This document shows positions 37,775-47,629 of a stretch of 64,000 bases of DNA, piece after piece. Position 1 is the first letter of the stretch. The number at the start of each line of letters is the position of its first letter. Origin of the DNA: Bacteroidaceae bacterium (GTDB lineage: Bacteria; Bacteroidota; Bacteroidia; Bacteroidales; Bacteroidaceae). Both the position numbers and the translations under genes were made by a program. The notes beneath the pieces were generated by a model that was not told the origin of the DNA, searched no databases, and saw only the letters and a list, made by a program, of their open reading frames with translations. Location: contig JAFROT010000036.1 of the NCBI GenBank assembly GCA_017429525.1, positions 23,386 through 87,385 of the forward strand, given 5' to 3'.

Positions 37775-40700
37775 CTACTTAACGGCCACTTTCTTACCGT
37801 TGATGATATAAACGCCTTTCGTGGTCTTGCTTACGCGCTGGCCGGCGAGATTGAAGACAGCCTCGTCTGCCACCTCCGTCTGAACACGACTGACGCCTGT
37901 AGCCAAGTCACCATTTACCAGACGAACGAGCTTAGCCTGAGACTCATCAGCTTCTCCGATATTGCTTAAATCGATGTAGGCTCTATTGACACCGACCTTA
38001 GCATAATTCTCCTTGTCAACGTAATAGACCTTATTGTTCTTGAGCATATAACCTCCCTGCGGGATAAACTGGCTCTCATAGCTGCCGACAAGGCCTGTGG
38101 ACGTAGGATTCTCTATCTCAGCAAGGACGCCTGTCTCAACATAATAAGCTGTCAGTTCCGCACCTTCAGCTTGGAACAGATAGCCTACACCGCCCTTCGG
38201 TTCTGCAACCTCCTCAAGCGTAATGTAAGACAAAGCATCGCCATCCATCATCTTGCCAGCCACCTTATAGAACTTAGCTCCTGTATAAGAGATGACATCA
38301 TAGGGCAAGCAAATGGTTCCGAAATTGCCTTCGTTTGTTGAACGAGTATAGTCTGTCAAGGGAACTAAAGTAACGATGAAATCTGATACACAAAGATAAT
38401 TCGTTTGCTCTTGTCCTGTCGTTATACTAAATGAGGTTGACTTGGCATAAATATTTGAAACGCTGAAAGTTCTCCATTCGCTATACACGGTTGTCAAAGA
38501 CGTCTCACCTGATGATAATGTATAATCTTTACCACCATTATAACTACGAGCATTTAAAGAATAGCCCTTAATGGCATATCCATCCGGAGCTGTAAGTGTA
38601 ATCTGATCTATAGCATTTGTTGCACTAACTTTGAGAGCTAACACATACTTTGAATAGATATTCTGTGCTTGATTGAAGGCGCCTGTATAGGTTGACTGTA
38701 AGGAAAGATCTGCGACGCCAGAAGCATCTGATGAGGTTCCACCTTGTCTCCATACACCACCTAAAATTGTCCAATCTCCATAAGTAGATGGAGCCACATT
38801 ATCGTAAGCAATCTTCACTTCTTCAGTAGATATAACCAAATGATCCAATTCTGGAATAAGAGAGACAAGCTGGTCGCGAGTAATCTCGAGGAAGTTGATG
38901 GGATAGTGGTTGTAGTCGGTATAGCCGCCAGCGCTGGTAAGCGACTGATCCTCAAAGAGGAGGTAGAGGCTACCTGAGGCTGACTTCTCCATCGTGACGT
39001 AGCGCGTGCCCTTGGTCTGCACGTTGAGGAACTCGGTCCAGTTCCTGCCCTTGTCGGTACTGTAGTAGAGCTTGAGGTTGGCGTGCTGACCGGTTGTCAT
39101 AGAATGGAAGATGATGTCCGTCTTGCCCTCGTCAGTTTCGCGCTGGTAGTAGAAGATATCCTGGTTGTTGGCATAGCCGCCGGCGTTAAGCTGCGAGTTG
39201 TTCCACTGCGTACCCATCGTGAAGGTCAGTGTACCGTCATTATTTAAAGTGTAAGTGGCGGTGTTGAAACCGCGATTTCCACCTTGACGGACAGAAGCGA
39301 GCAGCGAACCGTCGTTAGCTTGGATAATCTTAGCCTCATCGCCACCCACGAAGATGGCGTTCTCGCTGATATGCCAGGTGGCACCCTTATCGGTGGAGTA
39401 GAAGATGTAGTCGTGGTTGCCATTCTTTGCTGAGGAGGACTTCTCTGAAGTCGTATAAACCTCGGCAGGCAGCAGTGCCATCAGATAGCCTTCGGAAGTG
39501 CAGAGACCGCGACCGGAGGTGACGAAATAGTCGTAGAGACCATAGCAAGTGTTGCTGCCGTAGGAAGAGGCATGGTCGGTGACCTTACCACTGGTAACAA
39601 GGTCGAGAGGAAGCGTTGCTTCGTTGCTGTCCCATGTGACACCATTGTCACTGGACGTTGACATACAAATCTTGTTCAGGCCGTTGAAGTAACCGAGGTT
39701 GCCTGCTGCAAAAAAGCAATAGATTTTACCATCGGATCCTTTGATGAGGCTGGGGTCGCCGAAACCTGCATAGTCTGTATTCGATGTGCCCTGTCCCTTG
39801 GCAATAATAACTGGGTCACCCCAAGTTTTGCCACCATCGGTAGAACGACGGACAACGATGTCGATAATGTGACCAGCAGGAACACCAATATCGGTATGAC
39901 TACCGTACCGTTTATCCACAGCAGTAACGATGCTACCATCGTTAGCCACCACCATAGCGGGAATACGATAGACGCGGCTACCATTGTCACGGGGCAGGAA
40001 GGGATAGCTGCGGGTGTTGAAGACCATTGCTCCACGGTCGGACGGATCGCCGACGGAGATGAGGTCGAGTGTCGTTTCATTTTCGTTGCAAGTGTAGGTG
40101 ATGCCCGTCACGGCAGCGTCAATAACAGCACCGAGGGTAGCGTCGCTCTTCACGGTCGCACCAATCCAATAGTAGTGGGTTCCTACGGAGAGGTTGCCGA
40201 TAGAGAACGTAGCGGCAGAGCCGGAGATGGTGGCTGTGGCGATTTCTGTCTTCGTCGGGGCACCTGTGCCAGTGGAATAAATCTCAGGTGAAGCGGAGTT
40301 GGCCTCATAAAGCTTCAGCGAAGAGATATTGGCTTCAGAGCCATCCTTGAGGCTGACAGTCATCGTCACACCCGTAGCAGCTCTGAACGGAGCCACGTTG
40401 ACACTCAGCAGCATCACTTCGCTGTCACGACCTGCCGTCTGCCAGCCTTGTGCTACGCTCACGCCATCAGCCACGATGGCCAAGTTGGGGTCGTAGGCTA
40501 AGGTAATGGTCTTAGACATGGCATCAATCGTGACGCCGCTGGCACCATCGAGCGTGAAGTCGCTTGATGCTGGCGTTACGTCAGCAGGCAGGAAGAAGTA
40601 ACCGTTCTTATATACACTGGTGAGACCGCTGACATCGCTGCGCGAGCAAGTGATCTGTGCATTGTCAGGCGCATTATCGCAGAGAACCTTCCATGCTTCG

Positions 40701-42655
40701 AGACCTGCGGCAGAGAGGTTGATGGGATAGACATCATAGTAGGCATTGCCTGACGATCCCGTTTCGCCGATGAAATATTGGTTACCAAGCAGATAAGGCA
40801 CAGCATAGCGAGAACCGCCCCACATGCGTATGCCGCTGCCACTGGTGTAGTCCATCGAGAACGCACTCTTCTCTAAGGTGCTGACAGGGAATTTGTTGTT
40901 CGCTCCATAGAGATACTTTCCGTTTGGCATCTGCCAATAGACCATATTACCCTCTCTTGTGATGCAGGTATAATAGTTTGCATCATTGATGGCAGGACGT
41001 ATGTTTGCTCCATGGTCAAACGAGAGAGGATAGTTAGTCCCGTTGTATGTGATTTCGGGGTCAACAGGGAAAATGTATTTGTCTGCATAACTTGCATGAG
41101 ACTTAATGCGAATCACATACCAATCACTTGTGCCATCATTGGGGATTGCCGTGAGAGCGGTTACGTTATCGACCAGTTTATTGACCGCAGCCATGGCTGC
41201 TGTGCTTTGGTCGCCATCCACTTTCGTAATGGTGAAGTTGCCACCTACATCATTGTAGTTGATGATAGGACCATCATAGCCATTACTGACAGCAGCGTAG
41301 GTATCTGTCGTAACAGTCTTAATCTTCTTTGTGCCATCGCCCTGAGTGATGAATGTTACGGCCACCGCATCCGCTGAAAATATCCAGGAAGCAATGCTGG
41401 CCGTACCCGAAGGTATGGCAAACTTGCCAGCACCAACATTATATAAATAGTATTGCTTGGTTGTTCCCGTGGGAACGAGTACCCATTGGCAATTGGGATC
41501 AGTGGCACTGAAGGTTCCACTTTTACCGCTTGACCATACGTAGGATGAACTGCCGTTGTACATCATTGCACCACGACTGGTGTTGGTGTTGTTGATGGTA
41601 TAGACCTCATTAATAGCAGGATTCCAAGCCTCCACGAACTCGACGGGGAAGAACGCCCAGTCGTTGTTGCCACCAGCGCTGGTGGGAATACTGGTACCCC
41701 AACCTACGACAGTGGCATCCCCATTGGTAGTAGCATTAGCATCAAGAATAACATTATTAGAAGATTGTAAATAATAATGGGCATCAGTAGAAGAAATCTT
41801 ATTGACTGTTATAAGTTCTTGCTTAATACCCGTCGTTGGAACAGGCGTGCTTTGTGTGAACTTACCAAAAAAGTTTCCAAAACCATCTTGGATATAATAT
41901 TTATCACCTGAGCCACTAATGAGACGAACAAGGTATTTGGCATTGTCGGGTGCATAACCATCTGGAACTGTATTAGTATTATAAAGAGTATGGCTTGAAA
42001 TATTCTCATAAAGATAACCATGATTAGCACCACGGTCGAACATCACATACCACTTCCCTACCTCTACTGTATTGGCAGACGTGGAATTTACCTGTAAGTC
42101 CTTGCCTGTGAATTCGCTAAGCGGAGTGTTAGAAAGAGCGACTTCATAAATCTTAACTTGCTTAGTGACACCAGTTCCTGTGGTATATCCCCATAGCTTC
42201 TGGCTGCTGCGATCAAGACCACGAACGGTGCTTCCTGCGTCAGGAGCAGACGGGTAAGCTGTACCGCCAGAGAAATTCAGCGACCAGGTACCTGCCGATG
42301 CCTCGTCTGCTACGGAGGCGATGGCCTGGTTATACACCGGAACGCCCCAATAGTGATTCGTGTAGTAGTTCTTAATCTTCCACGTGCCGTCGCCATTGCT
42401 GATGAGATAATAGACACTACTTTCATTACAGGCGTTGCCATTGGGGATGGCGTAGTTCGTCCCGTTGTCATTGATATAAGGAACCGTAGTATTACCTCCT
42501 GCGGCTTGGCTTTGCAAGATATACGCCTTTCCGCTGACAATGTTACTTTCGTCAGTCACCTGACTTCCCACAGTCACTGCCGTTTGCGCAAAAAGAGTTG
42601 CGGTTGTTCCCACGGCGAGTAGGAGCAACGCAGAAATCATTTTTTTGATGTTCAT
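37775..42655 (-). CDS. Very large secreted GH33 sialidase
   Basis: 1626 residues. Signal peptide 1-24 (ending TLFAQ). The N-terminal half holds trefoil-like and unknown beta modules: about 30-185; 200-342 (shared with the M60 protein); 350-470; 510-690. The GH33 propeller spans about 880-1290, starting with the arginine motif VYRIPAMVV (Arg897), Asp boxes RSTDGGKTWGDP, TSSDNGVTWDS, YSTDKGATWHI and YSTDKGRNWTEF, and the Glu-containing segment EAKIIQANDGSLLASVR. A further beta domain and the tail FNLAGQRVSKTTKGVYIINGKKVAVK follow. It releases sialic acid from host glycans. First gene of the operon with the small peptide, M60 protease and PI-PLC-like gene. Family call firm; module functions unknown. 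Confidence 0.92.
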   Translation of the reverse strand: MNIKKMISALLLLAVGTTATLFAQTAVTVGSQVTDESNIVSGKAYILQSQAAGGNTTVPYINDNGTNYAIPNGNACNESSVYYLISNGDGTWKIKNYYTNHYWGVPVYNQAIASVADEASAGTWSLNFSGGTAYPSAPDAGSTVRGLDRSSQKLWGYTTGTGVTKQVKIYEVALSNTPLSEFTGKDLQVNSTSANTVEVGKWYVMFDRGANHGYLYENISSHTLYNTNTVPDGYAPDNAKYLVRLISGSGDKYYIQDGFGNFFGKFTQSTPVPTTGIKQELITVNKISSTDAHYYLQSSNNVILDANATTNGDATVVGWGTSIPTSAGGNNDWAFFPVEFVEAWNPAINEVYTINNTNTSRGAMMYNGSSSYVWSSGKSGTFSATDPNCQWVLVPTGTTKQYYLYNVGAGKFAIPSGTASIASWIFSADAVAVTFITQGDGTKKIKTVTTDTYAAVSNGYDGPIINYNDVGGNFTITKVDGDQSTAAMAAVNKLVDNVTALTAIPNDGTSDWYVIRIKSHASYADKYIFPVDPEITYNGTNYPLSFDHGANIRPAINDANYYTCITREGNMVYWQMPNGKYLYGANNKFPVSTLEKSAFSMDYTSGSGIRMWGGSRYAVPYLLGNQYFIGETGSSGNAYYDVYPINLSAAGLEAWKVLCDNAPDNAQITCSRSDVSGLTSVYKNGYFFLPADVTPASSDFTLDGASGVTIDAMSKTITLAYDPNLAIVADGVSVAQGWQTAGRDSEVMLLSVNVAPFRAATGVTMTVSLKDGSEANISSLKLYEANSASPEIYSTGTGAPTKTEIATATISGSAATFSIGNLSVGTHYYWIGATVKSDATLGAVIDAAVTGITYTCNENETTLDLISVGDPSDRGAMVFNTRSYPFLPRDNGSRVYRIPAMVVANDGSIVTAVDKRYGSHTDIGVPAGHIIDIVVRRSTDGGKTWGDPVIIAKGQGTSNTDYAGFGDPSLIKGSDGKIYCFFAAGNLGYFNGLNKICMSTSSDNGVTWDSNEATLPLDLVTSGKVTDHASSYGSNTCYGLYDYFVTSGRGLCTSEGYLMALLPAEVYTTSEKSSSAKNGNHDYIFYSTDKGATWHISENAIFVGGDEAKIIQANDGSLLASVRQGGNRGFNTATYTLNNDGTLTFTMGTQWNNSQLNAGGYANNQDIFYYQRETDEGKTDIIFHSMTTGQHANLKLYYSTDKGRNWTEFLNVQTKGTRYVTMEKSASGSLYLLFEDQSLTSAGGYTDYNHYPINFLEITRDQLVSLIPELDHLVISTEEVKIAYDNVAPSTYGDWTILGGVWRQGGTSSDASGVADLSLQSTYTGAFNQAQNIYSKYVLALKVSATNAIDQITLTAPDGYAIKGYSLNARSYNGGKDYTLSSGETSLTTVYSEWRTFSVSNIYAKSTSFSITTGQEQTNYLCVSDFIVTLVPLTDYTRSTNEGNFGTICLPYDVISYTGAKFYKVAGKMMDGDALSYITLEEVAEPKGGVGYLFQAEGAELTAYYVETGVLAEIENPTSTGLVGSYESQFIPQGGYMLKNNKVYYVDKENYAKVGVNRAYIDLSNIGEADESQAKLVRLVNGDLATGVSRVQTEVADEAVFNLAGQRVSKTTKGVYIINGKKVAVK

Positions 42656-42703
42656 ATTGAAAATTTAGTGTTAGTTATAGCCTAAGAATCGGTAAAATCG
42701 GGA

Positions 42704-42711
42704 CAAAGTTA
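42704..42711 (-). promoter_or_regulatory. -7 box (TAACTTTG) for the sialidase operon
   Basis: Minus-strand TAACTTTG, full consensus, 49 bp before the sialidase ATG. The stretch 42712-42890 behind it shows no gene or clear structure. Confidence 0.55.
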
Positions 42712-42890
42712 CAGAAAAAAGGGAGAGTTCCAAGTTTTTTTACAGGAAAACCGATAAACACGGCTTAAAATAGAACGAAATGGGTGTATAGTTGCGACCA
42801 AAAGAGTAGGAAAAGAGAAGAAAACATTTGACCTGCATGATTCAAAATAACTTCGTCGAAAACTTGACCATAAAAGGCACCCAAAAAGCG

Positions 42891-43198
42891 GACCTATGTT
42901 CGTGAGCCATTTCACATAGGTCCGTGGGGCTAAGAACATAGGTTGATGGGCTCACGAACATAGGTTCATCAAATTGCCTTTTTCAGCACGGAAAAACAGA
43001 CGCGTCTGAACCCTGTCAAAAACGCGTCTGTACGCGAGGGCTTACTCGTATATACGTGAGGGCTTACACGTATATATGTAAAGGCTCATGCGTATATACG
43101 TGAGGGCTTACACGTATATACGTAAAGGCTTACGCGTATATACGAAAAGCCCTTCACGAACGTTCGCTCAAGGATGAACGAACAGACGTGAAGGGCTA
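42891..43198 (+). repeat. 22-bp tandem array, locus 4, fourteen units in perfect phase
   Basis: 308 bp = 14 x 22. Units start every 22 bp from 42891 to 43177. Neighbouring units share cores: ACATAGGT in units 2-4 (inverse ACCTATGT in unit 1), CGCGTCTG in 6-7, CGTATATA(C/T)G in 8-12 and ACGAAC in 13-14. The second half of most units is close to TGAGGGCTTA or TAAAGGCTTA. Units 8 and 10-12 carry the perfect palindrome CGTATATACG. The array ends 36 bp from the eno stop codon, and its last units form the eno terminator. Confidence 0.9.
43148..43197 (-). terminator. eno terminator, built from 22-bp array units
   Basis: AGCCCTTCACG (43148-43158) pairs with CGTGAAGGGCT (43187-43197), with CGAACGTTCG inside the hairpin. 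In the minus direction it is followed by TTTCG. Confidence 0.6.
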
Positions 43199-43234
43199 AA
43201 GATATGTAAGTTCTGAGGTCTTACTTCAGATGTC

Positions 43235-44629
<1,395 letters not shown>

Positions 44630-44648
44630 TTAATGTTCAAAGATTTTC

Positions 44649-44664
44649 AACCGCATAAGCGGTT
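44649..44664. terminator. Small hairpin downstream of mrp
   Basis: AACCGC-ATAA-GCGGTT, 17 bp past the mrp stop. The T-run lies on the plus-strand side, so termination of mrp by it is uncertain. Confidence 0.35.
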
Positions 44665-44680
44665 TTTCACATTATTTATA

Positions 44681-45799
44681 TCAATGCGTCTCCACAATCT
44701 TCGTTTTTGCCAACTCTGCATTGCGTTTGTCGGTCTGCGTAACGACGCGTGCGGCCAATTGGAGGAAGGCGTTGCCTGAAGGTGAAGCCGCCTCGAGGAC
44801 TGCCGGCACACCTGCATCGCCACTCTCGCAGACGCTCTGCACGAGAGGAATCTGTGCGAGCAAGGGCACTTGCACCTCGTCGGCCAACTGCCGGGCGCCA
44901 TCGCGACCGAAGATGTAGTAGCGATTATCAGGCAACTCGGCAGGCGTGAACCAGCTCATGTTCTCTACGAGACCGAGGATGGGCACGTTGACCTTGTCGT
45001 TGGTGTACATGTTGACGCCCTTTCGTGCATCGGCAAGCGCAACTTGCTGAGGGGTAGTCACGATGACGGCCCCCGTGATGGGGAGCGTCTGCGCGAGGGT
45101 CAGATGGATATCGGAGGTGCCGGGAGGGGTGTCGAGGATGAAGTAGTCGAGATCGCCCCAGGCGGCTTCGCCAATAAGTTGCTTCAAGGCATTCGAGGCC
45201 ATACCTCCGCGCCAGAGGGTGGGCGTGGCGGGATCGACGAAGAAACCGATGGACAGCATCTTGACGCCGTATTGCTCGATAGGCACAATCATCGCCTTGC
45301 CGTCAATCTCCTCACTATAGGGACGTGCGTCCTCGACATGGAACATCTTGGGCATCGAAGGTCCGAAGATGTCGCAGTCCAGAAGGCCCACACGGTAGCC
45401 AAGGCGTGCGAGACCGATGGCCAGATTGGCCGCCACGGTGCTCTTGCCTACCCCACCCTTACCCGAGGAGACAGCGATGATATTGCCGAGATGGGCGAAA
45501 GAGGGTGTGGACGGCCCCGAAGGTGACCCTTCGGGCACGGTGGCCGGGGCGGATGTCTTCGTGTTGATTTCTACGGTGATGTCCTTAGAGACGTAGGCAT
45601 GGATAGCGGCCTCAGAGGCTTTGACCAACGACTTGAGGAAGGGGTTTGTGGGTTTGTCGAAGATGAGGGAGAAGCTGACGTGCATACCGCTGATGCGGAG
45701 GTCGTCCTCCACCATCTGCATCTCCACGATATTCTTGCCCGTGCCTGGATAGCGCACAGTGCGGAGGGCGTCGATGATGAGTTGAGGATAGAGGGTCAT
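44681..45799 (-). CDS. mrp: Mrp/NBP35-family iron-sulfur carrier ATPase
   Basis: 372 residues. An N-terminal MIP18/DUF59 domain (1-80), a Pro/Ser linker (about 84-100), then a ParA/MinD-like ATPase with the deviant Walker A GKGGVGKST (113-121), the family block LLDCDIFGPSMPKMF, and DYFILDTPPGTSDIHLT. It binds and delivers Fe-S clusters to apoproteins in the cytosol. The CxxC near the C-terminus found in many members is not evident here. Its 5' leader is filled by a 7-bp tandem repeat. Confidence 0.95.
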   Translation of the reverse strand: MTLYPQLIIDALRTVRYPGTGKNIVEMQMVEDDLRISGMHVSFSLIFDKPTNPFLKSLVKASEAAIHAYVSKDITVEINTKTSAPATVPEGSPSGPSTPSFAHLGNIIAVSSGKGGVGKSTVAANLAIGLARLGYRVGLLDCDIFGPSMPKMFHVEDARPYSEEIDGKAMIVPIEQYGVKMLSIGFFVDPATPTLWRGGMASNALKQLIGEAAWGDLDYFILDTPPGTSDIHLTLAQTLPITGAVIVTTPQQVALADARKGVNMYTNDKVNVPILGLVENMSWFTPAELPDNRYYIFGRDGARQLADEVQVPLLAQIPLVQSVCESGDAGVPAVLEAASPSGNAFLQLAARVVTQTDKRNAELAKTKIVETH

Positions 45800-45876
45800 G
45801 AAGAATGAAGAATGATGAATGAAGAGTGAAGAATGAAGAGTGAAGAATGAAGAGTGAAGAATGAAGAATGATGAAT
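45800..45876. repeat. 7-bp tandem repeat (GAAGAAT/GAAGAGT, 11 units) in the mrp leader
   Basis: Eleven heptamers directly abut the mrp start codon (ATG at 45799-45797): variants GAAGAAT, GAAGAGT and GATGAAT. They lie between the -7 box at 45900-45907 and the ATG, so they occupy the ribosome-binding region. The ORF read through them (LHSSLFILHSS repeats) is spurious. Confidence 0.9.
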
Positions 45877-45899
45877 GAGGCTTTGGCCTTTACGAGCTG

Positions 45900-45907
45900 C
45901 AAAGATA
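45900..45907 (-). promoter_or_regulatory. -7 box (TATCTTTG) for mrp
   Basis: Minus-strand TATCTTTG, full consensus. It predicts a ~95-nt leader made mostly of heptamer repeats. Confidence 0.55.
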
Positions 45908-46024
45908 GTGGAAGTTGTGCAAAAAAACGTCATCAAAAGGCAGAATTACTGCTATCGAACGTTAAAAAAGTTGTTTTCTGCTATAAAAAGGCATCCGTAA
46001 AGATGGTTTTCACGGTTTGATAGC

Positions 46025-46032
46025 TACCTTTG
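46025..46032 (+). promoter_or_regulatory. -7 box (TACCTTTG) for the DUF3332 gene
   Basis: TACCTTTG, full consensus, 37 bp before ATG 46070. Confidence 0.6.
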
Positions 46033-46069
46033 CGATGACATTATTAACCCTTAAACAAGAATTAGGCTT

Positions 46070-46621
46070 ATGAAAAAAGTTTGTTTTAGCGTAGCAACGC
46101 TCATGCTGGCAGGTTCCCTGCTCTGCACATCGTGCATCGGTTCGTTTGCACTCTTCAATAAATATGAGAAGTGGCAGTGCAACATGACCGACAACAAATA
46201 CGTCAATGCCATCGTAGGCTTCATCCTGCAGCCCATCGTGGGCGGTATCTGCCTGTTCGTGGACGCCTTGGTTCTCAACACCATCGAGTTCTGGAGCGGC
46301 GACAACCCCGTAGCAGCCAACAATATGCCCTCGAAAGTGATGGGAACCGATGGCCGCTACTATGCCATCAAGACCACAAAGAAAGGCTATATCGTCACCT
46401 CGCCCGAAGGACTGAAGACCACATTCACCCACAACGACAAAGACGACTCTTGGTCGGTCACTCAGAACGGCGTGACGCGCAAGCTTTTCCGCTATGGCGA
46501 GAATGGCCAGATTGAAGCGATGATGCCGAGCGGCCGCACCATCACCGTGACGAACGACGAAGCGGGTGTGATGCAAGCCCAGCAAGCTGTTTGGAACGAC
46601 GTGAGCTACGCTATGCGTTAA
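46070..46621 (+). CDS. DUF3332 family lipoprotein or membrane protein
   Basis: 183 residues. An N-terminal signal with a lipobox-like LLCTSC (Cys22) is followed directly by the family signature CIGSFALFNKYEKW. A hydrophobic segment (about 46-70, NAIVGFILQPIVGGICLFVDALVLN) then leads to NTIEFWSGDNP, also a signature. The C-terminal half is a small beta-rich domain (KGYIVTSPEGLKTTF...SGRTITVTNDE). DUF3332 proteins have no proven role. Single gene with its own promoter and a strong terminator. Confidence 0.88.
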   Translation: MKKVCFSVATLMLAGSLLCTSCIGSFALFNKYEKWQCNMTDNKYVNAIVGFILQPIVGGICLFVDALVLNTIEFWSGDNPVAANNMPSKVMGTDGRYYAIKTTKKGYIVTSPEGLKTTFTHNDKDDSWSVTQNGVTRKLFRYGENGQIEAMMPSGRTITVTNDEAGVMQAQQAVWNDVSYAMR

Positions 46622-46647
46622 GCCTCTGCCAGCCATACAACGCCACA

Positions 46648-46696
46648 GACAAACAGATGCCTGTTCCTCAAACATAGGGACAGGCATCTGTTTGTC
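46648..46696. terminator. Bidirectional terminator between the DUF3332 gene and trmB
   Basis: A perfect 17-bp stem, GACAAACAGATGCCTGT (46648-46664) with ACAGGCATCTGTTTGTC (46680-46696), loop of 15, followed by TTGTTC. Confidence 0.85.
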
Positions 46697-46714
46697 TTGT
46701 TCGCCGTTATCTCG

Positions 46715-47548
46715 TTAGCGGCTGGTCGTGAGCGACGAGCGCTTCTCACGGTTGTAACTGCGATAGTCGTCGAGAGGAATCTCCACCTCAGGCTCTACGA
46801 GCTCGCCCTCAACTGGCAGGCGGAAACGCAGGTACTTGATGGTGAGGCCACGGCTAATCCACTGTTGCTCATAGTAGGTGCGAATCGACAAATCGAGGGA
46901 CGCTCCTTCGGCATCTCCACATAAGGGTTGACTTGCGTTCTCGCTCGCTCTCACAGCGCCTTCCTCCTGCTTTCCTTTATGAGAAAGGGCATACAGGTCC
47001 TCGGTGCAGGCTTCTACAGGCAGATGATTCACCTCGGTAACATACTTCGTGTAAGTAAACAGGAAGTTGGAATCGGTCTTGAGATGGACGAGCCCGCCGT
47101 CGACGAGGAAATGACGATAGCGCTGAAGGAAATAGGTAGAAGTGAGGCGCTTCGTCGCTTTCTTCATCTGGGGGTCGGAGAAGGTGAGCCAGATTTCCTG
47201 CACCTCATCGGGAGCGAAGAAGCGATCTATGATCTCAATGTTCGTCCGTAGGAAAGCTACGTTCGTCAGCCCTTCCTGTAAGGCCTCCGTGGCACCGCTC
47301 CACATGCGAGCGCCCTTGATGTCGACGCCGATGAAATTACGATTGGGATAACGACGCGCCAACCCAACTGCATATTCGCCACGGCCACAGCCCAGTTCCA
47401 GCACGATGGGATTGTCGTTCTTGAAGAACTGTTCACGCCAATGACCACGCATCTCAAACGGCACGTCTTCGACCACCGAAAAAGGGTACTCGAAGACGTG
47501 AGGATAGCTCGCCATATCGGCGAATTTAGCTAATTTGCCTTTACTCAT
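46715..47548 (-). CDS. trmB: tRNA (guanine-N7)-methyltransferase
   Basis: 277 residues. Makes m7G46 in tRNA using SAM. SAM-binding [15 protein letters not shown] (about 50-64), [12 protein letters not shown], and the catalytic-region block [16 protein letters not shown] (about 120-135). C-terminal [10 protein letters not shown]-like block is present ([20 protein letters not shown]). Residues about 190-217 ([19 protein letters not shown] and on) are an extra, low-complexity insertion before that block, as if a repeat entered the frame. The leader is filled by a 9-bp tandem repeat. Confidence 0.95.
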   Translation of the reverse strand: MSKGKLAKFADMASYPHVFEYPFSVVEDVPFEMRGHWREQFFKNDNPIVLELGCGRGEYAVGLARRYPNRNFIGVDIKGARMWSGATEALQEGLTNVAFLRTNIEIIDRFFAPDEVQEIWLTFSDPQMKKATKRLTSTYFLQRYRHFLVDGGLVHLKTDSNFLFTYTKYVTEVNHLPVEACTEDLYALSHKGKQEEGAVRASENASQPLCGDAEGASLDLSIRTYYEQQWISRGLTIKYLRFRLPVEGELVEPEVEIPLDDYRSYNREKRSSLTTSR

Positions 47549-47551
47549 AAT

Positions 47552-47623
47552 CTAGGATGCCTAGAAGCTCTAGAAGATCTAGAAGTTCTAGAAGATCTAG
47601 AAGATCTAGAAGCTCTAGAAAAT
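47552..47623. repeat. 9-bp tandem repeat (CTAGAAGAT type, 8 units) between ilvE and trmB
   Basis: Eight 9-bp units: CTAGGATGC, CTAGAAGCT, CTAGAAGAT, CTAGAAGTT, CTAGAAGAT twice, CTAGAAGCT, CTAGAAAAT. They fill nearly the whole 81-bp gap and end 3 bp from the trmB start codon. Confidence 0.9.
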
Positions 47624-47629
47624 CTCACT

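Noticed and set aside
42891-43198. CRISPR array
   Set aside because: Unit is 22 bp with no conserved long repeat and no unique spacers; no cas genes in the window.
45612-45902. ORF with LHSSLFILHSS repeats
   Set aside because: Reading of the heptamer repeat in the mrp leader.
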